Source: Sphingomonas sp. FARSPH (GTDB lineage: Bacteria; Pseudomonadota; Alphaproteobacteria; Sphingomonadales; Sphingomonadaceae). From it: DNA of 64,000 bases. This document shows, one piece after another, positions 35,006 through 43,524 of this stretch. The notes beneath the pieces were generated by a model that worked only from the letters and a program-made list of their open reading frames with translations, searched no databases and was not told the DNA's origin. The stretch spans positions 973,501-1,037,500 of the forward strand of contig NZ_CP029985.1 of NCBI RefSeq assembly GCF_003355005.1, given 5' to 3'. The position numbers and the translations under genes were made by a program. The stretch's first letter is position 1. Each line of letters starts with the position of its first letter.

Positions 35006-35883
35006 GATTGCCTCTCCAGGCTTTGGCGGGCCAATGCGACCCGGTTCTCGATGAAGCCGATAGTCTCGATCTCGCAGCGTACGATATCGCCTTGCTGCAA
35101 GAAGACGGGCGGCTCGCAGGCCACGCCGACGCCTTCGGGCGTGCCGGTCGCGATGAGGTCGCCCGGCTCGAGCGTGAACGCGGTCGAGAGATAGCCGATC
35201 TGGTCGGCGATCGAATGGACCATCTCGCTCGTGTTCGCGCTCTGTCGAAGTTCGCCATTTACCCGGCATGTCAGCGCGAGCGATTGCGGATCGGGGATTT
35301 CGTCTGCCGTGACGATCCAGGGACCGATGGGCCCGTGGGTGTCGAACGACTTGCCCATCGTGAAGGTCGGCGTATGGAACTGCCAGTCGCGCGCCGAGAC
35401 ATCGTTCGCGACGAAGTAACCGAAGACGACGGAGAGCGCATCGTCGGCAGTCACCGATTTCGCTCGCCGACCGATGATCACGCCCAGCTCGACCTCATAG
35501 TCCAGCTTTTCGGTGACGCCCGGATCGATGTCGTCGAACGGCCCGGATATACAGGTCGTCTGCTTGTTGAACCACAGTTGCTTCTTGGGTGTCGCGACAC
35601 CGATCCGTTCGGATTCCTCGGCGTGTTTGCGATAATTCATGCCGATCGCAAGATATTTGCCGGGCCGCTCGATCGGGGCCAACAGACGGACCTGCTCCAG
35701 ATCGGCGCCGGGTCCCGCCGTTCCGATCAGCGCGTCGATCTTTGCCAACCCGTGTTGCCCGGCGTGGATGATGGACAGCAAGTCGGGGAAATCCAGTCCC
35801 GCCTCGCGCAGGTCGATGACCCGTGTTCCGTCAACGACACCCATTCGGGGTCCCGCACCAGCGTCGAATCGTACGAGCCTCAC
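34855..35883 (-). CDS. fumarylacetoacetate-hydrolase family protein with out-of-frame C-terminal tail
   Basis: 342 residues from GTG 35883 (GAGAGGG upstream). The FAH core is clear: YLAIGMNYRKHAEE, GPFDDIDPGVTEKLDYEVELGVIIGR with the metal Glu pair, FVANDVSARDWQ, and DLIATGTPEGVGV. The family includes acylpyruvases, 2-hydroxyhepta-dienedioate isomerases and hydratases acting after ring cleavage. The normal end is near GDIVRCEIETIGFIENRV (about residue 282), yet the frame continues some 60 residues into the dioxygenase gene. That tail is Ser/Arg/Pro-rich and looks like out-of-frame translation, suggesting loss of the native stop by a small indel. Confidence 0.85.
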   Translation of the reverse strand: MRLVRFDAGAGPRMGVVDGTRVIDLREAGLDFPDLLSIIHAGQHGLAKIDALIGTAGPGADLEQVRLLAPIERPGKYLAIGMNYRKHAEESERIGVATPKKQLWFNKQTTCISGPFDDIDPGVTEKLDYEVELGVIIGRRAKSVTADDALSVVFGYFVANDVSARDWQFHTPTFTMGKSFDTHGPIGPWIVTADEIPDPQSLALTCRVNGELRQSANTSEMVHSIADQIGYLSTAFTLEPGDLIATGTPEGVGVACEPPVFLQQGDIVRCEIETIGFIENRVALARQSLERQSCASRVSSPTALTSPICRSAPGFTNWPGLGQSPMATSSACRAVRDDRASS

Positions 35884-35944
35884 TGTGAGCCCTCTCCATG
35901 TTCCGCGCACCAGGCTCAAACGCCTGTGTCGCCGTTGCTGAACG

Positions 35945-35965
35945 TATCCTCATATATGAGGGATA
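35945..35965. promoter_or_regulatory. CTCA-N4-TGAG operator upstream of the FAH/dioxygenase operon
   Basis: CCTCATATATGAGG is a perfect 14-bp palindrome at 35948-35961, 66 bases upstream of GTG 35883. Its core CTCATATATGAG matches the two sites between the divergent amidohydrolases. Confidence 0.75.
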
Positions 35966-36429
35966 TGTCAACAAGGGGATTCAGCCGCCTAGCACGACGG
36001 CGCTGTTTTCCGGAACGGCGACTATCGCCCATCGCAGCCGGACGTGTCGGTGTCGTGCTGGTCGATCCTCCGAGAACGGCGCCCGAGACGGCGGGGGCAT
36101 TCCCATTGGGATGGGCGATTGAGAATTTGCGATAGTTCTCGGAACCCGTCTGTCTTGGCCGACCTGAGATGTTTTCGGCTCGCAACAAGATAAACCTACG
36201 CTCAGCGTGGTGGCCCGAACCCCTGGCGTAAAATCGTCGAGCGGTGCGCACATGCATTGTTCGACCAGAACAGGGCGCGGAGTTTTCGAACAGTCTCCGA
36301 CGGTAAAGAAGATAGCTTGTCCTCCGCAAACGAGCAGGTTGGCATGCTCGAGCAGCCTTCGAGGCAAAGACGGAAGAGCAACGCATCGACCACTGGCCAA
36401 AGCCGAAGGATCACGCCGCCGGCGGGCGG

Positions 36430-36588
36430 ACGACGCGTATCGAGCGCAAAGGCTTCCTGCGCGATCAGCCGATAGCCACCCCTTGCCCGGACCGGATCGA
36501 GCAGCAGGTTCCACCGACGCGCCGCTACGGCGCTCGGCAGCAGAAGGCATGCTGGCGACAGAAGCGCGTCGCCGAACGTCTGTTGCCC
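36430..36588 (-). pseudogene. RES-domain toxin, C-terminal fragment
   Basis: The minus strand reads TFGDALLSPACLLLPSAV, then a WNLLLDPVRARGG segment and IAQEAFALDTR. This matches the end of RES-domain toxins, where a PSAVVP-x-NxLLNP segment is followed by an FxFDPR-like close. RES toxins degrade NAD+ and pair with Xre antitoxins. The N-terminal two thirds and any antitoxin are missing, so this is debris. Confidence 0.6.
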
Positions 36589-36619
36589 CGCGCTTGGGAT
36601 ACCCGGCCGCAGTCATTTG

Positions 36620-36793
36620 GCCGACGCTCTTGAGTTCCGACACGCGCAGCATTTCGGTGTCATCGACGCCCGGCCGCTCGAGCACGATATTCTCGCGCAC
36701 CGATCCACTCAGCAGCACGCTGTCCTGCAATGCGGTGCCGATCAGCGATCGCATCGCATGCGGATCGTATTGACGGATAGGATTTGCATCAGA
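36620..36793 (-). pseudogene. type I secretion ABC transporter ATPase, internal fragment
   Basis: The minus strand reads PIRQYDPHAMRSLIGTALQD followed by SVLLSGSVRENIVLERPGVDDTEMLRVSEL. This is the stretch between Walker A and the ABC signature in RTX/LapB-type exporters, including the Q-loop LQD and the SGSVRENI segment. Homology stops abruptly after about 58 codons; Walker A, signature and Walker B are absent. Confidence 0.75.
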
Positions 36794-36990
36794 ACGCGGG
36801 GCTCAGTGGAGTCGGATTGGACTTCTCTGGGCAAGCTCACACTGTTCTCAGTCGACGCTGTTCTGCCTCGCGGCAGCGCCCGATTGCTATTTTGGAAACC
36901 GCAAGGTCGAAGGGCCGGACGGAATCGAACCGGCTATCGGGCCCGCGCCCTGTGCGAGGGCGGCGGGACCGACGGCCCGCACGGGCGCAT

Positions 36991-38043
36991 CTATCGGATC
37001 AATCCTGATGAACAGCTATCCAGATCCGCTCGGAGATCGAGAGCGACGTCGACGATCATATCCTCCTGGCCCCCGACCATGCGACGTCGTCCCAGCTCGA
37101 TGAGAATCGATCGGGTATCGAGACCATGATCCGCCGCTGCCTTCTCCGCGTGACGGAGAAAGGACGAATAAACGCCGGCGTAGCCCAGGCTGAGCGTCTC
37201 GCGATCGACCCGAACGGGCCGATCCTGCAGCGGGCGGACAAGATCCTCCGCTGCGTCCATGAGTGCGTAGAGGTCGCAGCCGTGATGCCAGCCGTATCGA
37301 TCGGCCGCCGCGATGAACACTTCGAGCGGCGCGTTGCCCGCGCCCGCGCCCATGCCGGCAAGGCTTGCGTCGACCCTCACCGCTCCATTCTGGACCGCGA
37401 CGATCGAGTTCGCGACTCCCAGCGACAGGTTGTGGTGCGCGTGGACGCCGCGCTGAGTCTCAGGCTTCAGGACCCTGTCATATGCTTGCAGCCTGGCCGT
37501 ATAGTCGTCCATGGTCATCGCGCCGCCGCTATCGGTGACGTAGACACAATGCGCCCCATAGCTTTCCATCAGCTGCGCCTGTCGCGCCAGGGCGTCGGGA
37601 TCGCTCATGTGGCTCATCATGAGGAAACCCGACACGTCCATGCCGAGGCCGCGGGCGGCCTCGATATGCTGCTTCGACACGTCCGCCTCGGTACAGTGGG
37701 TTGCTACGCGGACCGAGCGCACACCCATCTCGAATGCATGCTTCAGATCGTGGATCGTTCCGATGCCCGGCAGCAGCAGGGTGGTAAGCACGGCGTGCTC
37801 GAGAACCTCGGCGACCGCACCGATCCACTCCCAGTCGGTATGGGCTCCGAAGCCGTAGTTGATCGACGAGCCCGACAAACCGTCGCCATGCGCGACCTCG
37901 ATCGCGTCGACCTTGGCGTCGTCGAGCGCCTTGGCGATGCGCCGTACCTGATCGAGCCCGTACTGGTGCCGGATTGCGTGCATGCCGTCGCGCAGCGTCA
38001 CGTCCTGGATGTATAGCCTGTCCGTTGTGGGATCGAAGGTCAT
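36991..38043 (-). CDS. mhpE: 4-hydroxy-2-oxovalerate aldolase
   Basis: 350 residues. IQDVTLRDGMHAIRHQY is the HMGL-like aldolase motif with the metal Asp and catalytic Arg; GVHAHHNLSLGVANS provides the metal His pair; VDASLAGMGAGAGNAPLEV follows. DmpG/MhpE enzymes split 4-hydroxy-2-oxovalerate to pyruvate and acetaldehyde and channel acetaldehyde to the partner dehydrogenase. ATGA overlap with the dehydrogenase gene fits that complex. The C-terminus is about 14 residues longer than the usual VDVALDL ending and runs into the remnant stretch, so the native stop may have been lost. Confidence 0.92.
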   Translation of the reverse strand: MTFDPTTDRLYIQDVTLRDGMHAIRHQYGLDQVRRIAKALDDAKVDAIEVAHGDGLSGSSINYGFGAHTDWEWIGAVAEVLEHAVLTTLLLPGIGTIHDLKHAFEMGVRSVRVATHCTEADVSKQHIEAARGLGMDVSGFLMMSHMSDPDALARQAQLMESYGAHCVYVTDSGGAMTMDDYTARLQAYDRVLKPETQRGVHAHHNLSLGVANSIVAVQNGAVRVDASLAGMGAGAGNAPLEVFIAAADRYGWHHGCDLYALMDAAEDLVRPLQDRPVRVDRETLSLGYAGVYSSFLRHAEKAAADHGLDTRSILIELGRRRMVGGQEDMIVDVALDLRADLDSCSSGLIR

Positions 38044-38984
38044 GCTGCGGCACTCCTCTGGGCGCGGCTGGCGATCCGCTCAGCGGTCGCGAGCGCCGCG
38101 GACGTCATGATGTCTAGGTTTCCAGCGTAGGACGGCAGATAATGCGCCGCCCCTTCGACCTCGAGGAACACGGTCACCTTAAGACCGACGAACGGCCCGT
38201 CCTCGTCGGGGATGCGCAGCGGCTGGTTGTGGCCGACCCGCTCGATCTGCACGGCCTGCTTCATCCGGTAGCCCGGAACATAGCGGCGGACGGCTTCGAC
38301 CATGTCTTCGACCGACTGCGCGATCAGCTGTGCGTCGGCCTCTTCGGTGAGGCAGTAAACAGTATCGCGCATGATCAGCGGAGGCTCCGCCGGGTTCAGT
38401 ACGATGATCGCTTTGCCGCGGCGCGCGCCACCGACAGCGACGATCGCTTGGCTGGTCGTCTCGGTGAACTCGTCGATATTGGCGCGTGTTCCCGGCCCGG
38501 CGGACTTCGAGGCGATTGACGCCACGATCTCGCCGTAATGGACCGGCGCCACCCGGTTGATTGCTGCGACGATCGGAATGGTCGCCTGGCCGCCGCACGT
38601 CACCATGTTGACGTTCGGCGCGTCCAGGTTCGCCTCGCCATTGACCGGCGGGATCGTGAAGGGGCCGATCGCGGCCGGGGTCAGATCGATGACGCGCTTG
38701 CCGTGCGCCAGCAATATCTCGGAATGCCGGCGGTGTGCCCCCGCCGAGGTCGCATCGAAAACGATCTCGATCTCGGGGAAATTCGGCATGGCGACGAGAC
38801 CATCGATCCCGCCTGCGGTAATGGGCACGCCCATGCGCTCGGCGCGCTTCAGGCCGTCACTATCCGGATCGATGCCGACGAATGCCCCCATTTCGAGGCT
38901 GTCCGATAGGCGCATCACCTTGATCATCAGATCGGTGCCGATATTGCCCGAACCGATGATCGCGACCTTGGTCTTGGCGGTCAT
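38040..38984 (-). CDS. mhpF: acetaldehyde dehydrogenase (acylating)
   Basis: 314 residues. KVAIIGSGNIGTDLMIKVMR is the NAD-binding start and VNMVTCGGQATIP contains the catalytic Cys (C130); ASKSAGPGTRANIDEFTETTS is typical of DmpF/MhpF. It converts acetaldehyde and CoA to acetyl-CoA with NAD+, in complex with the aldolase encoded next. Both flanking genes are linked by ATGA overlaps. Confidence 0.94.
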   Translation of the reverse strand: MTAKTKVAIIGSGNIGTDLMIKVMRLSDSLEMGAFVGIDPDSDGLKRAERMGVPITAGGIDGLVAMPNFPEIEIVFDATSAGAHRRHSEILLAHGKRVIDLTPAAIGPFTIPPVNGEANLDAPNVNMVTCGGQATIPIVAAINRVAPVHYGEIVASIASKSAGPGTRANIDEFTETTSQAIVAVGGARRGKAIIVLNPAEPPLIMRDTVYCLTEEADAQLIAQSVEDMVEAVRRYVPGYRMKQAVQIERVGHNQPLRIPDEDGPFVGLKVTVFLEVEGAAHYLPSYAGNLDIMTSAALATAERIASRAQRSAAA

Positions 38985-39766
38985 TCTCCTTCCTTTCCGA
39001 ACGTGAAGGCGACAGAGCCCATCCCCTCGATCGTCGCCTCGATCCGGTCTCCCGCGGTCAGCGTTACCATCGGGCCGAGCGCGCCGGTCAGAACGATATC
39101 GCCCCGGCGCAGCGGCGCGCCCTGCGCGGCGAGCGTGCGGGCCAACCAGGCCGCAGCGTTGAGCGGATGGCCAAGGCAGGCCGCGCCCGATCCGTTCGAA
39201 CGCGGCTCGCCGTTCACCGTCAGCGTCATCGCGCAGCCCTGAAGATCGAGACCGTCAAGCGGGACGCGACGTCTGCCGAGGACGAAGAACGCCGACGAGC
39301 CATTGTCCGCGACCGTGTCGGCAAAGGTGATCTTCCAATCGGCGATGCGGCTGTCGACGATCTCGATCGCTGCCACGACCTGGTCGACCGCGGCTGTGAC
39401 CGTCTCGACTGTGGTTTCGGGATCGTCGAGATCGGCACCGAGGATGATAGCGACCTCCGCCTCCGCCTTGGGCTGAAGCGTGCGTCCTACCGGCAGATTG
39501 GCGCCGTCCGCGATCTCCATGTCGGCGAACAGCACGCCATAATCGGGCTGATCGACGCCAAGCTGGGTCTGAACGGCCTCGGCAGTGAGGCCGACCTTAC
39601 GGCCTACGATCCGCCGCCCCTCTGCGACCCACCGTTCGGTATTGAGCGCCTGGACGGCATAGGCACCGGCCGCATCCGTGGGATTGAGGTCGTCACGCAA
39701 CGGAGCGATCGCTCCATTGGTATAGGCGGAGCGGATGCGCGCCGCGAGTTCGCTGTAATCGCCCAT
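38981..39766 (-). CDS. mhpD: 2-keto-4-pentenoate hydratase
   Basis: 261 residues of the FAH-superfamily hydratase type: GRKVGLTAEAVQTQLGVDQPDYGVLFADM near the N-terminus, PKAEAEVAIILGADLDD with the metal-binding Glu residues, and GHPLNAAAWLARTLAAQGAPLRRGDIVLTGALGP. MhpD/XylJ enzymes add water to 2-hydroxypenta-2,4-dienoate to give 4-hydroxy-2-oxovalerate, the substrate of the aldolase encoded two genes on. Linked by overlap to the dehydrogenase gene. Confidence 0.92.
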   Translation of the reverse strand: MGDYSELAARIRSAYTNGAIAPLRDDLNPTDAAGAYAVQALNTERWVAEGRRIVGRKVGLTAEAVQTQLGVDQPDYGVLFADMEIADGANLPVGRTLQPKAEAEVAIILGADLDDPETTVETVTAAVDQVVAAIEIVDSRIADWKITFADTVADNGSSAFFVLGRRRVPLDGLDLQGCAMTLTVNGEPRSNGSGAACLGHPLNAAAWLARTLAAQGAPLRRGDIVLTGALGPMVTLTAGDRIEATIEGMGSVAFTFGKEGE

Positions 39767-39773
39767 ATCTGCC

Positions 39774-40649
39774 TCAGCTGCTCAGGAAATCGATGTGGAG
39801 CCGGTCGAACTCGTCGGCATCCTCGAACTGCGGCCAGTGGCCGCACTCGTTCATGACGACGTACTGCGCCCCGGGGATCATTTCCGATATCTGCTTGCCC
39901 TCGGCCGGCGTCGCGGTCGGATCGTGCGAGGTCCAGACGACGAGGGTCGGCGCCGTGATCGACCGATACTGTTGTTCGGTAATCATGTTGGGCCGGCGAA
40001 TCTCCATTTCCTGAAGGCACATGATCCGCTTCATCGTCGCGTCGAAGCCCGGCTGGGAATAGATCGCGCGCCGCGTCTCGATCAGGTCGTCCGACACCAT
40101 CGACTTGTCGCACATCAGAAATTCAAGCCGCGTTTTGATGCGCTCCCACGACGGGTCCGACGCCGCCTCGTTCGATAGGCGCTTCAACCGCTCCATGACC
40201 TCGGGATGCGCCGTCCAGCCACCCGCGGTGTTCAGAACGAGCTTCTCGACCGCATCGGGGTGGTGAACGGCAAGATAGGTCGCGACCCAACCACCCAGGG
40301 ATTCGCCGGTAATCATCGCGCTGTCGCGGCCCAGCGCCTTCAGGACGTCCAGCACATGCCCGGCATAGTCGACGACTTGGTAATCAATCGCCGGCTGGTC
40401 GGTCCAACCGTGGCCCAGCATGTCGATCGCGACGAACCAGAAATGCTCGCCATGCGGGCCGAAGTTGCGGGAATAGGCCTCGGCATGACCCCCGACGCCG
40501 TGCAGCGCTAGGACGAGCGGCTTCGACGGATCGCCCGACTGAATGTAGCGCGTGCGGATGCCGCCGGCATCCAGAAAGCCCTGGCTGAAACTGACATTGC
40601 GCAGGTCGCTCCAGACGCTGGAGAAGTTGAAGGGACGTTGATCGCTCAT
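39774..40649 (-). CDS. mhpC: meta-cleavage product hydrolase (MhpC-like alpha/beta hydrolase)
   Basis: 291 residues. Oxyanion region LALHGVGGHAEAYSRNF, nucleophile elbow ITGESLGGWVA (S117), acid in VVWTSHDPTATP and His in NECGHWPQFED. This arrangement is that of C-C hydrolases such as MhpC, BphD and XylF, which split the ring-cleavage product into 2-hydroxypentadienoate plus an acid. Position between the hydroxylase and the hydratase matches the reaction order. The acid released depends on the side chain of the aromatic substrate. Confidence 0.88.
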   Translation of the reverse strand: MSDQRPFNFSSVWSDLRNVSFSQGFLDAGGIRTRYIQSGDPSKPLVLALHGVGGHAEAYSRNFGPHGEHFWFVAIDMLGHGWTDQPAIDYQVVDYAGHVLDVLKALGRDSAMITGESLGGWVATYLAVHHPDAVEKLVLNTAGGWTAHPEVMERLKRLSNEAASDPSWERIKTRLEFLMCDKSMVSDDLIETRRAIYSQPGFDATMKRIMCLQEMEIRRPNMITEQQYRSITAPTLVVWTSHDPTATPAEGKQISEMIPGAQYVVMNECGHWPQFEDADEFDRLHIDFLSS

Positions 40650-40700
40650 AACGGGATCCTCAGGCTTAGAAGATTGGTTGTGGATGGCGGCGAGTGTCTG

Positions 40701-42515
40701 TCAGCCTGCCAGGCGTTCGGCTTGAAGCGCGCCAGAACAGCCGGCGCCGTGCGGCTGCATAGCGGTTGGCAAGTCGAGGATGGTGTCCAAGGCGCGCCCC
40801 AATTCAGCGATAGCCGTTGAGCGATCGATCGCTGGACCGTGATGGCGCCACGCGACATAGCCGTCGGGTCTGACGAGCAGCGCACCACCCTCCTCGATCT
40901 CGCACATCCGCCGCCACTCGCAGTAAAGATCCTGGGCACCGGGCGTGCCGATCATGACCGATCGCAGGAAGGGACGGTCGAGCGTCCGCGCCGCGTCCAG
41001 CCACTCGGCTCCTGCGAGCCCTGTAATGAGCGTGAACTTCTGGCGACCGACGATATCAAGTGTTGAGATTCGCCGACCGCGGCGGTCGACCAGCCACGCG
41101 TGCGGAATCTTGGCGCCCGGACGTGTGGTCGACTGAACGTAGAGTTCCGGATCCCGCGCGAAGCGTTCGGCCGACGCATCCTCATCGGGAATCACTGCGC
41201 CGGATTCGTAGCGCTGGTTCATTTCGACGCCCTGCGCGTTGAATTCGGTGTTCTTCAGGTCGAGCGCCTTGGCGATCGCGGTTCGCGCAGCGACGCCGTC
41301 AGGTCCCGGATCCTGCAGGCGGGCAACGCCTGCCGCGACAGGGTTCTCGGCATCTGCAACCCGGAAGCAGGCATTCACCACCGCATAGTCGCGCCGGGAT
41401 TGGTTGGCACGCTGGACGATTTGTTTGCCTACCGGCGCGCGCTCGAGCGTATAACTTTCGAGCAGACCCGGCCCGGCCACCCCCTTGGCGACATAGGCGA
41501 GTTTCCAGCCAAGATTATAGGCATCCTGGACGCAGGTGTTCATGCCCAGTCCGCTCGACGGCGGATGACGGTGGACCGCGTCGCCGGCGCAGAAGACGCG
41601 GCCCGCACTGTAGCGCGGCGCGTAGGCTTCGTTGACGTACCAGGCCGAGGCGCCTTCGATGTCCAGCGCGACGCTATCGTCGCCGATCAGGGTCAGGATG
41701 CGCTGCCGGACGTGATCCGCCGAAAGATCGGGCTCGCCCTTCGATAAGTCAAAGCCCCAGCCCGCGATCCATTCGGTCCACGGCGTCACGGCCCGCAGCA
41801 ACCCCATCCCGATCTCGCCGAAGCTGGAATGCGGGGAGACGATCCAGTTAAGAATGCTCGGGCGATGCGCGACATATCGCTCGAGGTCGGCCTTGAAGCG
41901 GACGTAGACCGTGCCTGCCCGCGCCATCTGCCCCTCGAGCGGCAACCCGAGATCCGCGAAGATAGTCGAGTTGGCGCCGTCGGCGCCGACCAGATAGCGG
42001 ACCCGCATCGTATAGTCATGCTGGGTCATGCGATCACGCAGATGGACGGTCACGCCATCATCGTCCTGCTCGTGGGCAAGATACTCGGTGTTCAGCGTAA
42101 AGGTCGCGCCCGTCTCTGCCGCAGCCTTCAGCAGGATCGGTTCGAGACGGGGCTGAATGATGTCGACCATGCCGCATGGGCTTGCGCGCACATAATCGCC
42201 CTTGCGATCGTCGCCGGTCCCCCAGGTACGCATCCGCACCAGTTCTTGCCCTGCGAGACTGGTGGTAAAGAGGGTATCGCCCATCACCTCCCAGGGACTG
42301 GCGTTGCGGGCGATCTCGTCGCTGAGTCCCAGGTCCCGGAAGACTTCGTTGGTCCGCTGATTGGTGATGTGGGCGCGCGGCGAGTTGGCGAGCCAGTTCC
42401 ACATCGACACCATGTGGACGCGGACACCGTGTTTCGCGAGCACCAGTGCCGTGGTCGCACCGGTCGGCCCGGTCCCAACGACCAGCACATCCGCATCGAA
42501 AGCATTGGACTTCAT
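40701..42515 (-). CDS. TfdB/phenol-hydroxylase-type FAD monooxygenase
   Basis: 604 residues. FAD motif ADVLVVGTGPTGATTALVLAKHGVRVHM, then WNWLANSPRAHITNQRTNEVFRDLGL, which is characteristic of 2,4-dichlorophenol 6-monooxygenase-like enzymes; DG motif YLVGADGANSTIF; GD motif VFCAGDAVHRHPPSSGLGMNTCVQDA; thioredoxin-like C-terminal domain. It should hydroxylate a phenol to the catechol opened by the next enzyme in the pathway. In E. coli the equivalent slot is held by MhpA; here the sequence is closer to the TfdB branch and longer, so substrate may differ. Confidence 0.9.
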   Translation of the reverse strand: MKSNAFDADVLVVGTGPTGATTALVLAKHGVRVHMVSMWNWLANSPRAHITNQRTNEVFRDLGLSDEIARNASPWEVMGDTLFTTSLAGQELVRMRTWGTGDDRKGDYVRASPCGMVDIIQPRLEPILLKAAAETGATFTLNTEYLAHEQDDDGVTVHLRDRMTQHDYTMRVRYLVGADGANSTIFADLGLPLEGQMARAGTVYVRFKADLERYVAHRPSILNWIVSPHSSFGEIGMGLLRAVTPWTEWIAGWGFDLSKGEPDLSADHVRQRILTLIGDDSVALDIEGASAWYVNEAYAPRYSAGRVFCAGDAVHRHPPSSGLGMNTCVQDAYNLGWKLAYVAKGVAGPGLLESYTLERAPVGKQIVQRANQSRRDYAVVNACFRVADAENPVAAGVARLQDPGPDGVAARTAIAKALDLKNTEFNAQGVEMNQRYESGAVIPDEDASAERFARDPELYVQSTTRPGAKIPHAWLVDRRGRRISTLDIVGRQKFTLITGLAGAEWLDAARTLDRPFLRSVMIGTPGAQDLYCEWRRMCEIEEGGALLVRPDGYVAWRHHGPAIDRSTAIAELGRALDTILDLPTAMQPHGAGCSGALQAERLAG

Positions 42516-42524
42516 GACGTATCC

Positions 42525-43514
42525 TTATTCCCTGGCGAGCGATGTCGCGGCGGGCAGGGTTCCTTTTTCCGGCACGAGACCGGCCGACATCATCGCCATC
42601 CCGGCGATCCAACCGTCGATTGCTTCGTAGAAGTCGAGGCTCACCGTCGTGTCGGCGGCGGCCTCCTGGGCCGCGAGGGCTGCGACCCAGGCGAGCATCT
42701 CGTTGGCGCCGCGCCCGGCGTCCCGACGAACCACGTCTGGGTCAAGCGTGTCGAACCATCCGATGTCGCGCGCCACGAACCGGTCGATCATCGCTTGATC
42801 CCACGCCGGGTTGAGCGGTTGACACGGTGGTTCTCCCCGCGACGCCTTCTCGCCCGCGGCGAGTACGGCGCGCTTGCGACGTTCCATCCCTTCAACGGTT
42901 GGCGGTAGACCCGCGATCAGTGCCTCCCGAACCGGGTCCGGTGCAGTTTGAAGGTCGGGAAGCGGCGGATCGTGCGACAAGCCACCCGATGCGGCGAACA
43001 GCGTACGCAATCCTATCCCCGCCGCCCAGCGACCTACCGCAGCTCCCAGCAAGCGAGCACGCTTGTATGTGGGAAGTGGTGGCGCGGCGGCATTGACGAA
43101 GATCGGCACGACCGGTGCCGGATAGGATTGCTCCTGATCAAACATCTCCTCCCAGATCTGGACGAAGCCATGGTCGACCGCCATCCGCCGTGAAACCGCG
43201 ACGTCCACGCCGTCCGCCAGCAACTGGGCACTCAGTTCAAGCGCCCGCTCCGCGGCGACGGGCAGTGCTCCGGGTCGCGTATCCCAGTCACCTACCGACG
43301 TGGCTTGCGTGCCGACACAGAACGCCGGCATCAGGCCATAGAAGAACCCGTTGAAGTGGTCGGGCGAGAACTGAACGATCAGTTCCGGCCCGAACGCGGT
43401 GATGTGTCGGGCCATGGCGTCGAAGGCGTCACGGACGCGCTGTCTAGTGGCCGGCGACGCCACGCCGTCGTGAAGCAACGGCGTGTGAGAGGCGCAAATT
43501 GTCGCGAACGGCAT
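42525..43514 (-). CDS. mhpB: class III (LigB-type) extradiol dioxygenase, MhpB-like
   Basis: 329 residues from ATG 43514, preceded by AAGGAG. MPFATICASHTPLLHD has the first metal His of the LigB fold; FGPELIVQFSPDHFNGFFYGLMPAFCVG matches 2,3-dihydroxyphenylpropionate 1,2-dioxygenase (MhpB), as does VAVSRRMAVDHGFVQIWEEMF and FAASGGLSHDPPLP. The enzyme uses Fe(II) to open the catechol ring of a C3-side-chain substrate. It is evolutionarily unrelated to the VOC-type dioxygenase at 34028-35005, so the window has two independent ring-cleavage routes. Confidence 0.92.
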   Translation of the reverse strand: MPFATICASHTPLLHDGVASPATRQRVRDAFDAMARHITAFGPELIVQFSPDHFNGFFYGLMPAFCVGTQATSVGDWDTRPGALPVAAERALELSAQLLADGVDVAVSRRMAVDHGFVQIWEEMFDQEQSYPAPVVPIFVNAAAPPLPTYKRARLLGAAVGRWAAGIGLRTLFAASGGLSHDPPLPDLQTAPDPVREALIAGLPPTVEGMERRKRAVLAAGEKASRGEPPCQPLNPAWDQAMIDRFVARDIGWFDTLDPDVVRRDAGRGANEMLAWVAALAAQEAAADTTVSLDFYEAIDGWIAGMAMMSAGLVPEKGTLPAATSLARE

Positions 43515-43524
43515 GGGACGCTCC

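Larger units (their letters stand above)
35990..36990. other. gene-remnant stretch between the two meta-cleavage operons
   Basis: One kilobase without an intact gene. It holds a type I secretion ATPase fragment (36620-36793) and a RES-domain fragment (36430-36588), both on the minus strand. Near 35990-36065 the minus strand reads RPARHRHVRLRWAIVAVPENSAVVLGG, faintly like the N-terminal membrane segment of a HlyD-type fusion protein. Nothing recognisable in 36800-36990. Confidence 0.55.

Noticed and set aside
35981..36754. 257-codon minus-strand frame as an intact gene
   Set aside because: Only its first ~45 codons match an ABC ATPase; the remainder is unrelated, and a RES fragment lies in another frame across it.
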